Below, in pieces: positions 6,149 to 12,391 of a DNA stretch of 20,750 nucleotides. This stretch comes from Candidatus Fermentibacterota bacterium (GTDB lineage: Bacteria; Fermentibacterota; Fermentibacteria; Fermentibacterales; Fermentibacteraceae). Position numbers and translations under genes: made by a program. The stretch covers positions 1-20,750 of the forward strand of contig JAAYTY010000234.1 in assembly GCA_012523605.1 (NCBI GenBank), read 5' to 3'. How positions within the stretch are numbered: the first letter of the stretch is position 1; the number at the start of each line of letters is the position of its first letter. The notes below the pieces were generated by a model. It saw only the letters and a program-made list of their open reading frames with translations. It ran no database searches and was not told the DNA's origin.

Positions 6149-8992
6149 ATGCTCCGACCCGACGAACAGCCGCCCGGCGGGGGGGAACCCATCGAGAGTT
6201 CATTCTTCCCCGAAAGCGATTTCCTGCGGCAGATCTTCGACGAGTCTCCCGACGCCATAGTGGTGGTGGACAACGAGGACCGCGTTCTGCAGTCGAGCCG
6301 CGGCTTCAAGGATCTCTTCGGCTACTCCGCCGCCGAGGCGAGAGGCAGGAAGATAAACGACCTCGTGGCTCAAGGCAGCATGGCCTCCGAGGCCAGCGGT
6401 GTGTCCAGGGCCGTCCTGTCCGGCGAAGTTGTCCGCCTGGAGACGGTGAGGACCCACAAGGACGGACACCCGATACCCGTCTCGATAGTCGGCTATCCCG
6501 TCCAGTACGGCGACAGGCAGGCCGGGGTCGTCGCGGTCTACAGGGACATCTCCTCTCAGAAGGACACGCAGAGCCAGTTCCAGGAATTCCTGGACAACAT
6601 CGAAACGCTCGCCGTCATTCTCGACACGAGGGGAAGGGTGGCCTTCGCGAACAGGCACGTCGCCGAGCTCGTCGGGATACCCCGGCAGGACCTTCTGGGC
6701 AGAGACTGGTTCGAGACATGCCTGCCGGAAGAGTCGCGCGAGGGGAACAGGCACGTGTTCGAGGGCGTCCTCTCCTCGAGTTCGGCGCGGGTTTCCGGGG
6801 CCAGCCCCGTGAGGACGCCCCTCGGGCCGAGGCTGATATCCTGGAGCAACGCCCTTCTCCGGGACAGGTACGGTCGTCCGTCGGGCGTGGCCAGCCTCGG
6901 GATGGACGTCACCGACCAGGTGGCGGAAAAGGAGGGGCTGGGCAGGCGCGAGCGGATCCTGGGAGCGGTGAGTTTCGCGGCCGACAGGTTCCTCCGGTAC
7001 GGTGACTGGGAGGCGGAGATAGGGAGCTTCCTGGAGAAGATCGGCAGGGCCGCCGACGCCAGCAGGACTTACGTCTTCAGGGTTTCGGGCGAGTCCGAAG
7101 GCAGGATCGTGGTCGAATACGCCTACGAGTGGTGCTCTCCGGGAATCGAGTCGAGGTCGTGGGACGAAGGGCTCAGACAGCTTGTCCTTCCCGAGTCCTG
7201 GCAGGGAGAGCTTCTGCAGGGCCGGAGCATAGACGGGATCGTGAGGGAGATGCAGGGCGAGGAGCGAACCATCCTCGAAAGGCATGCCGTCAGATCGGTC
7301 CACGTCGAACCGGTGTTCTGCGGAACACGGCTCTGGGGCTTCATCGGATTCAACGACTGCAGGCTCGAGAGAGTCTGGTCCCCCGAGGAGTCGGACGCCC
7401 TTCACGCCGCGGCGAACATATTGGGGGCCGCGATACAGAGGCGGCAGGTCGAGGGCCAGCTCAGGACGAACATGGCTCAGTACATGGCGCTCATGGAAAA
7501 CCTGGGCGCGGGCGTGCTGGCCGAGAGCCCCGACCACGTGATCCTCTTCGCCAACTCTGAGTTCTGCCGCATGTTCCGCCTGTCCTCGTGCAACGACCTC
7601 ATCGGCCTGCAGGGCGATCTGGCGGCCAGGTCTGTGAGCCAGCTCTTCGCCGATCCGCAGTCCTTCCTGGAGAGCACGGCTTCGCTCGCCGCCGGCGGAG
7701 CGCCGGTATCGGCGCAGGAGCTCCAGATGAAGAGCGGCGTCCTTCTGGAGCGCGACTACGTGCCCATCCGGCAGGGTTCCGAGCTGCTGGGTCACCTGTG
7801 GCTGTACAGGGACGTCACCGAGATCAGGAGGAGCGAGCAGAATGCACTGAGGGCGCAGAAACTCGATTCGCTCGGCATACTGGCCGGCGGCATAGCCCAC
7901 GATTTCAACAACCTTCTGACGGCCATACTGGGAAACGTCAGCCTGGCCCGCATGGCGCTGGACGATCCCGACGAGGTGGCGAGGAAGCTCGAAGAGGCCG
8001 AGAAGGCCTCCTTCAGAGCCCGCGCGCTGACCCAGCAGCTCCTTACCTTCGCGAAGGGCGGCCGTCCGGTCAAGAAGCTGGTGGATGTCGCCCGCATACT
8101 GAGGGAGGTCGTGGACTTCGTGCTGTCCGGCGGAAAGGTGCGCTGCGAGTTCCGAATCAGGAACGACCTCTGGCCCGTCGAGGCCGACCCGGAGCAGCTC
8201 GCCCAGGCTCTGAGTAATATTACGCTGAACGCCCAGCAGGCGATGCCTTCTGGCGGATCCATCACCGTGGCCGCGTCGAACCTCGACCTGGCCGTGGACA
8301 CTCCGCCCGTAACCGCAGGTTGCTACGTTCACGTGACGATCGCCGACCAGGGGCCGGGCATACCCGAGGAGATGCTGCCGAGGATCTTCGATCCCTACTT
8401 CTCGACGAGGCAGGACGGGCTGGGCCTCGGCCTCGCCGCGAGCTACAGTATCGTGACGAAGCACGGGGGGCATGTAGTCGCCGAGTCGAAGCTCGGAAGG
8501 GGAACCACGATCCACGTCTATATGCCTGCCTCTCCTCAGGTTCTCCAGGATGCTTCGGAGCAGATCGACTCCGACATCACCGGGCACGGGCAGATCCTTG
8601 TGGTCGACGATGACGAGATGATCCTCATGGTCGCGAAGGACATGCTCACCGCGCTGGGCTACCGGGTCGAGACGGCTCCGGATGCGGAGACAGCCGAGGC
8701 CCTGGCGCTGCAGGCCGTATCCGCGGGTCGGCCGTTCGACGTGGCAGTGCTCGATCTGACGATACCGGGAGGACCGGGAGGCGTCGAAATAGCCAAGAGA
8801 CTCCGCGGGATTCTTCCCGGGATCAGAATGGTGGTCTCGAGCGGATACTCCAACGATCCCGTGCTGGCCAACCCCGCTGGATTCGGGTTCGACGGAGTGG
8901 CCACGAAGCCCTACCGAATCGAGGATCTCGGGATGGTGCTGAAGATGATTCTGACGCGTCCCCCGTGTTCATTGAGGAGGCAGGAGAGCTGA
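6149..8992 (+). CDS. Soluble hybrid sensor histidine kinase (PAS-PAS-GAF-PAS-HisKA-HATPase-REC)
   Basis: The 947-residue protein has no membrane segment, so it senses in the cytoplasm. Order of parts: PAS at about 25-138 ('FDESPDAIVVVDNEDRVLQ' to 'YRDISSQ'), a second PAS at about 143-260, a GAF-like domain at about 275-432 ('VHVEPVFCGTRLWGFIGF'), a third PAS at about 440-560, HisKA with phospho-accepting His584 in 'GGIAHDFNNLL', an ATPase domain with N-box 'SNITLNAQQAM', 'DQGPGIPEE', 'IFDPYFSTR' and 'GLGLGLAAS', and a C-terminal receiver with 'VVDDDE', phospho-acceptor Asp869 in 'AVLDLTIPGG' and Lys920. No separate response regulator or DNA-binding output gene is adjacent, so the signal target is unknown. 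The ATG is preceded by GCGGAGGA at 4 bases. The stop overlaps the next gene. The ligand cannot be read from sequence; the PAS domains lack an obvious heme signature. Confidence 0.93.
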   Translation: MLRPDEQPPGGGEPIESSFFPESDFLRQIFDESPDAIVVVDNEDRVLQSSRGFKDLFGYSAAEARGRKINDLVAQGSMASEASGVSRAVLSGEVVRLETVRTHKDGHPIPVSIVGYPVQYGDRQAGVVAVYRDISSQKDTQSQFQEFLDNIETLAVILDTRGRVAFANRHVAELVGIPRQDLLGRDWFETCLPEESREGNRHVFEGVLSSSSARVSGASPVRTPLGPRLISWSNALLRDRYGRPSGVASLGMDVTDQVAEKEGLGRRERILGAVSFAADRFLRYGDWEAEIGSFLEKIGRAADASRTYVFRVSGESEGRIVVEYAYEWCSPGIESRSWDEGLRQLVLPESWQGELLQGRSIDGIVREMQGEERTILERHAVRSVHVEPVFCGTRLWGFIGFNDCRLERVWSPEESDALHAAANILGAAIQRRQVEGQLRTNMAQYMALMENLGAGVLAESPDHVILFANSEFCRMFRLSSCNDLIGLQGDLAARSVSQLFADPQSFLESTASLAAGGAPVSAQELQMKSGVLLERDYVPIRQGSELLGHLWLYRDVTEIRRSEQNALRAQKLDSLGILAGGIAHDFNNLLTAILGNVSLARMALDDPDEVARKLEEAEKASFRARALTQQLLTFAKGGRPVKKLVDVARILREVVDFVLSGGKVRCEFRIRNDLWPVEADPEQLAQALSNITLNAQQAMPSGGSITVAASNLDLAVDTPPVTAGCYVHVTIADQGPGIPEEMLPRIFDPYFSTRQDGLGLGLAASYSIVTKHGGHVVAESKLGRGTTIHVYMPASPQVLQDASEQIDSDITGHGQILVVDDDEMILMVAKDMLTALGYRVETAPDAETAEALALQAVSAGRPFDVAVLDLTIPGGPGGVEIAKRLRGILPGIRMVVSSGYSNDPVLANPAGFGFDGVATKPYRIEDLGMVLKMILTRPPCSLRRQES
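8974..8980 (+). promoter_or_regulatory. Ribosome binding site GAGGAGG pointing to CTG 8989
   Basis: GAGGAGG, inside the end of the kinase gene, lies 8 bases before CTG 8989, which overlaps the kinase stop as CTGA. The alternative GTG 8965 lies upstream of this site and has no purine-rich sequence in front of it. The arrangement mirrors that at 457-471. Confidence 0.4.
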
Positions 8993-9498
8993 TCCACATC
9001 TACACCGGAGACGGGAAGGGCAAGACCACCGCCGCCCTCGGCCTGGCGGTGAGGGCGGCCTGCAGCGGGATCAGGGTTTTCATCGGCCAGTTCATGAAGG
9101 ACGGCGAAGTATCAGAGTCCTTTCTCCCCCGGCATTTTCCCGACCTCATAGAGATGGAGTGCTTCGGCAGACCTGGCTTCATAGGGGCGGAAGGCCCTTC
9201 CGGCGAGGATCTGGCGCTGGCGGCGGCAGGCCTGGAAAGGCTCCGGGAGGTGATTCGTGCTCGCAGGCACGGAATGGTGATCGCCGACGAGGCATGCACG
9301 GCGGTGAAATTCTGCATCATCCGGGAGGATGCGCTCTTCGATCTGGCCGACCTGGCCGGCGGTGCGGTCGAGCTGGTGATGACCGGAAGGGGAGCTTCCG
9401 AGCGGTTGATCGCAAGGGCGGACCTGGCAACGGAGATGCTCTCGCTGAAACACTATTACGACACGGGAATAGAAGCCCGCAGGGGTATCGAATACTGA
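8989..9498 (+). CDS. cobO: Corrinoid adenosyltransferase, BtuR/CobO/CobP family
   Basis: The enzyme transfers the 5'-deoxyadenosyl group of ATP to cob(I)alamin or cobinamide to make the coenzyme form of B12. The P-loop GDGKGKTT sits at the very N-terminus ('IHIYTGDGKGKTTAALGLAVRA'), followed by 'FIGQFMKDGE', the Walker-B-like 'MVIADEACTAV', 'VMTGRGASERLIARADLATEM', and the family's ending 'KHYYDTGIEARRGIEY'. The usual 'DE(I/L)' region reads DEACTAVKF. With the CTG start at 8989 the protein has 169 residues; starting at GTG 8965 gives 177. The ribosome site favours CTG, but the family often has a few residues before the 'IHIYTG' strand, so the GTG start stays possible. It overlaps the kinase gene and precedes a secreted protein gene by 14 bases. 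No other cobalamin gene is in view, so a salvage role is plausible. Confidence 0.88.
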   Translation: MIHIYTGDGKGKTTAALGLAVRAACSGIRVFIGQFMKDGEVSESFLPRHFPDLIEMECFGRPGFIGAEGPSGEDLALAAAGLERLREVIRARRHGMVIADEACTAVKFCIIREDALFDLADLAGGAVELVMTGRGASERLIARADLATEMLSLKHYYDTGIEARRGIEY

Positions 9499-9512
9499 GG
9501 GAGGTTCTTCAG

Positions 9513-10082
9513 ATGTCCATGCCTGTCATTCTCGCTGTCCTGCTTGCCTCGGCGGCGGTCGCACAGCCCGGACGCTCGGAGCTGGAGGTGAGCCTCGGCG
9601 GTGGAGCCTGGGTTCCCACGGGTTCGGACTTCGAGGGAACCCTCTCCGCCGGGCCGCAGTTCACCACCGGTCTGATGATCCCGATGTTCCACGGCGACTG
9701 CATCACGCTGAGGACCGGATTCAGGTCCGCCGGAGCCGATTCCTCGGCCTGGGACGGGGTCTCCTGCATTCCGCTCGAGCTAGGTTACAGGGCCTATCCG
9801 CTTTTCCGGCGCTATGCGGGTCCGCGGGGCCTTGAGCCCTTCGTCGGTGGCATGGCGGGGGGATTCCTGGCCTGGGACAGCCCGGCTGACGGGGATGTCG
9901 AAAGCGCGAGTTCCGGAGGGTTCATGCTCTCGGCGGAGCTGGGAGCGCGCATCAGGCTGGGCGAAGCCGCCTTCCTGGAGGTCACGGTATGCCCTGAATG
10001 GATGCCCGCGGGAAAGGAGCTCGCCGGCGAGGACGACCTCTCGGGCCTCACCGTAGGCGCCGCACTGAGCTTCCTCCCCTGA
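9513..10082 (+). CDS. Secreted outer-membrane beta-barrel-like protein, function unknown
   Basis: The 189-residue product starts MSMPVILAVLLASAAVAQ, a clear signal peptide with an AVA-Q cleavage site. The mature chain alternates beta strands with glycine-rich turns (ELEVSLGGGAWVPTG, GPQFTTGLMIPM, CITLRTGFRSAG, IPLELGYRAYPLF, LEPFVGGMAGGFLAW, GGFMLSAELGARIRLG, AFLEVTVCPEWMP, LTVGAALSFLP), consistent with a small eight-stranded OmpW/OmpX-like barrel whose last strand reaches the C-terminus. Two cysteines in neighbouring strands (DCITL and VSCIPL) could form a disulfide. The start has GAGGGAGG at 8 bases, and the gene follows cobO by 14 bases. The stop TGA overlaps a small hairpin and lies 12 bases before the MITE-like element. 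No family name is justified. Confidence 0.62.
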   Translation: MSMPVILAVLLASAAVAQPGRSELEVSLGGGAWVPTGSDFEGTLSAGPQFTTGLMIPMFHGDCITLRTGFRSAGADSSAWDGVSCIPLELGYRAYPLFRRYAGPRGLEPFVGGMAGGFLAWDSPADGDVESASSGGFMLSAELGARIRLGEAAFLEVTVCPEWMPAGKELAGEDDLSGLTVGAALSFLP

Positions 10083-10097
10083 TTTGCTTTACAAATC
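10081..10097. repeat. Perfect 6-bp stem hairpin at the stop codon of the barrel gene
   Basis: GATTTG (10081-10086), loop CTTTA, CAAATC (10092-10097). The left arm contains the last two bases of the TGA stop, and the right arm includes the first three bases (ATC) of the left terminal repeat. There is no T-run after it, so it is not a standard intrinsic terminator. It may be a target or end structure of the adjacent element. Confidence 0.5.
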
Positions 10098-10126
10098 GGG
10101 GCCAGGGCAAAGAAAGTAAAGTAGAA
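10095..10126 (+). repeat. Left terminal inverted repeat of the MITE-like element
   Basis: This 32-base end reads ATCGGGGCCAGGG then CAAAGAAAGTAAAGTAGAA. Against the reverse complement of the right end it differs at five places (positions 8, 10, 14, 19 and 21 of the repeat). After it, the two ends share GATC again if an 8-base gap is allowed. Confidence 0.65.
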
Positions 10127-10382
10127 CTTTTCAAGATCAACCAGGGCATAACGATACCTGCGTCATTCGAAATCGACGCATCATCTCTATAACGACAATT
10201 TTGCTGTGATTGATCGCTATAAACATAGACTTGCGGGAATATCCGGGACACTGTCAAAGCAGAAAGGCGCAAGAAACCATATCTCTTCAGCCAGATTATT
10301 ATACTTGAGTCGGGGATGATGTATTATAAAAGGAAATGGTAAAAATCGCTTACATGTCATTAAGGCATAATACAATACGATC

Positions 10383-10414
10383 TTCTACTTTACATACTTT
10401 ACCCAGACCCCGAT
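10383..10414 (-). repeat. Right terminal inverted repeat of the MITE-like element
   Basis: Read on the minus strand it is ATCGGGGTCTGGG then TAAAGTATGTAAAGTAGAA. It contains a 9-base tandem unit (GTAAAGTAT, GTAAAGTAG). The rlmN stop codon TAA (10401-10399 on the minus strand) lies inside it. Confidence 0.65.
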
Positions 10415-11421
10415 ACTCCTCCCGATACTCCGCCGAGCTGACCGCATGCGGCTGAGATGTCGGAGCCGCGGGATGCCCTGAGGGTGACCACTGGGCAGCT
10501 CTCGGCGACCCAGTCCCGGAACGCCTTCATGGCGCGCGGCGATGGGCTTCGCCATGGAAGGCCTTCCACCCGGTTGCAGCCGATGAGATTGATTTTCGCG
10601 CGCACCCCCCTCGCGAAGGCTGTCAGAGCCTCAGCCTCTGCCCGGCTGTCGTTCACGCCTCCGATCAGGCAGTATTCCAGCGTCACCGGCCTGTTCACCG
10701 CGGAGGAGTAGCGCACCAGGGATTCACGGATGTCGGCGAGGCTCCAGCGGCGGGAGTAGGGCACGAGCCTGCGCCTCGTCTGCTCGACGGCGCTGTGCAG
10801 GGACAGCGCAAGACCCACCTGGCCCCGGAAGCCGGACAGCCTGTCGATCGCCGGAGGGATGCCCACGGTCGAGACCGTGACATGCCTGGAGCCTATTCCC
10901 ACGCAGCGCCTGTCGGTTATCACGGAGAGTGCCCTGGTGACCTCTTCGAGGTTGAGCAGGGGCTCCCCCATCCCCATGAAGACCACATTCGTGACTGGTC
11001 TGCCTGCTGACGAGGCGGCGGCGGACACCTGGCACACGATCTCTGCTGAATCGAGATTCCTGCGGTAGCCGCTCCTGCCGGTCATGCAGAAAACGCAGCC
11101 GCAGGGACAGCCCGCCTGGGTGGAGACGCATGCCGTCAACCTCCCATCCTCGTCGGGGATCGCGACAGATTCGATCCGCTCGCCGTCTTCGAGCTCCAGC
11201 AGGAGCTTCACCGAGCCGTCCCGCGATCTGCGTGATTCACGCACCAGGGGCTGCGCAAGTTCAGCCCGTTCCGACAGAAGAGCCCGGAGCTCCGCGGGCA
11301 GGTCCGTCATGGAGTCGAAGGAGCGCACCCCCCGGCGATGCACCCAGGCTGCCGTCTGACGGGCACGGTAGGCCGGCTGGCCGAGCTCCGCCATAAGCGC
11401 TTCGAGCTCTTCGATGGACAT
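10399..11421 (-). CDS. rlmN: Dual-specificity 23S rRNA/tRNA adenine-C2 methyltransferase RlmN
   Basis: RlmN is a radical-SAM enzyme that methylates C2 of A2503 in 23S rRNA and A37 of some tRNAs. The 340-residue chain from ATG 11421 has the cluster motif C105-x3-C109-x2-C112 ('GCPCGCVFCMTG'), the 'GMGEPLLN' SAM-binding strand (about 150-157), a conserved Cys at 98 in 'TACVSTQAGC', and the methyl-carrying Cys326 in 'SDISAACGQL'. All catalytic cysteines are present, so it should be active. ATG 11421 fits the family length; extending to 11547 would overlap mtnP on the other strand. The C-terminus is odd: after 'CGQL' it adds GGVSGGVSGSG, encoded by an 11-base sequence repeated in tandem and by the tip of the mobile-element repeat, which supplies the TAA stop. 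The gene is divergent from mtnP. Confidence 0.93.
   Translation of the reverse strand: MSIEELEALMAELGQPAYRARQTAAWVHRRGVRSFDSMTDLPAELRALLSERAELAQPLVRESRRSRDGSVKLLLELEDGERIESVAIPDEDGRLTACVSTQAGCPCGCVFCMTGRSGYRRNLDSAEIVCQVSAAASSAGRPVTNVVFMGMGEPLLNLEEVTRALSVITDRRCVGIGSRHVTVSTVGIPPAIDRLSGFRGQVGLALSLHSAVEQTRRRLVPYSRRWSLADIRESLVRYSSAVNRPVTLEYCLIGGVNDSRAEAEALTAFARGVRAKINLIGCNRVEGLPWRSPSPRAMKAFRDWVAESCPVVTLRASRGSDISAACGQLGGVSGGVSGSG
10409..10431. repeat. Tandem direct repeat of 11 bases at the rlmN 3' end
   Basis: CCCGATACTCC occurs at 10409-10419 and 10421-10431, a 12-base period. It encodes the repeated GGVS of the RlmN tail and includes the outer tip of the right terminal repeat. It may be a local duplication made when the element inserted. 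Confidence 0.7.
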
Positions 11422-11527
11422 CCCGGCGATCCTTGCTGGAGCGGAGGAGGGCAAAGTACGGCTCCCGTCAGTCTGGGCTATATTCGGAATCTCTGTTGCA
11501 GTCGTCCCACCTACGGAGGAGAAGATA
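11422..11527. promoter_or_regulatory. Divergent promoter region between rlmN and mtnP
   Basis: This 106-base gap separates two divergent starts, so promoters for both should lie here. TATATT (11479-11484) is the best -10 candidate for mtnP, about 44 bases before its ATG; no good -35 is seen 17 bases upstream (GTACGG). For rlmN I see only weak candidates. GGAGGAG (11515-11521) is the mtnP ribosome site, 6 bases from ATG. No riboswitch-like structure was recognised. Confidence 0.35.
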
Positions 11528-12382
11528 ATGGACGAGCGGATAGGCATAGTAGGCGGAACAGGTCTCTACTCCCTCGACGGCGTCGAGATCGAGGACAGCC
11601 TCCAGGTCGAGACGCCCTTCGGCAGACACTCCGGGCCGGTCGTGCTGGCGAGCCTGTCGGGAGCCCGGCTGGCCTTCCTGTCGAGGCACGGCGCTGGACA
11701 CGTCCTCAGCCCGTCCGAAGTGCCCTATGCCGCGAACATCTACGCTCTCAAGTCCCTCGGCGTGAGAAGACTGGTTTCCGTCTCCGCCGTGGGCAGCATG
11801 AAGGAGAAGATCGCCCCCCGTGACTTCGTCGTGCCCGACCAGCTCCTGGACAGGACGAAGGGCATAAGGCGCTCGACGTTCTTCGGCGAGGGAGTGGTGG
11901 GCCACATCTCCTTCGGCGAACCCTTCTGCCCCGTGATGCGCGGCATCCTGTCGAAAGCGGCGGCCGATGCCGGGGCCAGAGTGCACGACGGCGGAACTTA
12001 CATCTGCATGGAAGGCCCGGCGTTCTCGACGAAGGCCGAAAGCAAGATCTACCGGAGCATGGGCATGGACATCATCGGCATGACGGCCATCCCGGAGGCC
12101 AAGCTGGCCCGGGAGGCCGGGATCTGCTACGCCACTCTCGCTCTGGTGACCGACTACGACGTCTGGCGCGAGGCCACGGAGGAAGTCACTCTCGAGATGG
12201 TGATCTCCAACATGAACCACAATACCGCTCTCGCCAGGGAGACACTGACGCATGCCGTCGCGGCCGTGGCGTCGGCATCCTTCGACTGCGGCTGCCGGGC
12301 CGCTTCGGCGAACGCCGTGATCACCGCGCCGGAAAGCAGGAATCCCGGGAAGATGAAGGACCTGGAGGTCGTCCTGCGGTAG
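11528..12382 (+). CDS. mtnP: S-methyl-5'-thioadenosine phosphorylase
   Basis: The enzyme cleaves methylthioadenosine with phosphate to adenine and 5-methylthioribose-1-phosphate, recycling the by-product of polyamine and other SAM-dependent synthesis. The 284-residue chain has the family's order of motifs: 'GIVGGTGLYSL' at the N-terminus, the phosphate-site 'SRHGAGH' (52-58), 'YAANIYALKSLGV', 'CMEGPAFSTKAES' (160-172), 'IGMTAIPEAKLAREAGICYATLALVTDYD' with Asp209 and Asp211. In human MTAP the matching Asp220/Asp222 contact adenine, which supports methylthioadenosine rather than inosine or guanosine as substrate. ATG 11528 has GGAGGAG at 6 bases. It leads a run with thiL and an M42 peptidase; its stop TAG overlaps the thiL ribosome site. 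The C-terminal ending 'NPGKMKDLEVVLR' resembles family tails. Confidence 0.93.
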   Translation: MDERIGIVGGTGLYSLDGVEIEDSLQVETPFGRHSGPVVLASLSGARLAFLSRHGAGHVLSPSEVPYAANIYALKSLGVRRLVSVSAVGSMKEKIAPRDFVVPDQLLDRTKGIRRSTFFGEGVVGHISFGEPFCPVMRGILSKAAADAGARVHDGGTYICMEGPAFSTKAESKIYRSMGMDIIGMTAIPEAKLAREAGICYATLALVTDYDVWREATEEVTLEMVISNMNHNTALARETLTHAVAAVASASFDCGCRAASANAVITAPESRNPGKMKDLEVVLR

Positions 12383-12387
12383 GAGGT
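12380..12387 (+). promoter_or_regulatory. Ribosome binding site TAGGAGGT for thiL, overlapping the mtnP stop
   Basis: The T-A-G of the mtnP stop forms the first part of TAGGAGGT, which lies 4 bases before TTG 12392. It supports the TTG start and suggests coupled translation of mtnP and thiL. Confidence 0.55.
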
Positions 12388-12391
12388 TTCC

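Larger units (their letters stand above)
10095..10414. mobile_element. MITE-like non-autonomous element, 320 bp, with terminal inverted repeats
   Basis: Outer ends at 10095-10126 and 10383-10414 are inverted copies of each other with 27 of 32 bases identical, both beginning ATCGGGG and ending GTAAAGTAGAA when read inward. The interior is A+T-rich: I count 96 G/C in 240 bases (40%) at 10141-10380, against about 65% in nearby genes. It has no open reading frame that looks like a protein, so it would depend on a transposase encoded elsewhere. A further inverted repeat, TGCGTC (10159-10164) with GACGCA (10175-10180), lies inside. No convincing target-site duplication is visible. It fills the space between two convergent genes (barrel protein and rlmN), where its paired ends could also act as a transcription barrier. 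I do not recognise the family; an IS200/IS605- or REP-linked element without target duplication is one option. Confidence 0.6.

Noticed and set aside
6200..8587. Long minus-strand open frame opposite the kinase gene (795 residues)
   Set aside because: Composition and lack of motifs mark it as an antisense shadow of a gene with clear PAS, HisKA, HATPase and receiver motifs.
8965..8967. GTG as the certain start of cobO
   Set aside because: It has no ribosome site and needs a 28-base overlap with the kinase. It is kept only as an alternative to CTG 8989.
10081..10097. Intrinsic terminator for the barrel gene
   Set aside because: The hairpin is A+T-rich, only 6 bp, and is followed by GGGG rather than a T-run.
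10127..10382. Possible small protein, tRNA or promoter inside the A+T-rich element
   Set aside because: Frames are short and broken, no cloverleaf could be drawn, and TATAAA-like boxes (10218-10223, 10322-10327) lack a -35 at proper spacing.
11422..11547. Extension of rlmN to an ATG at 11547
   Set aside because: It would run into the mtnP start and its ribosome site on the other strand, and the added residues resemble no RlmN N-terminus.
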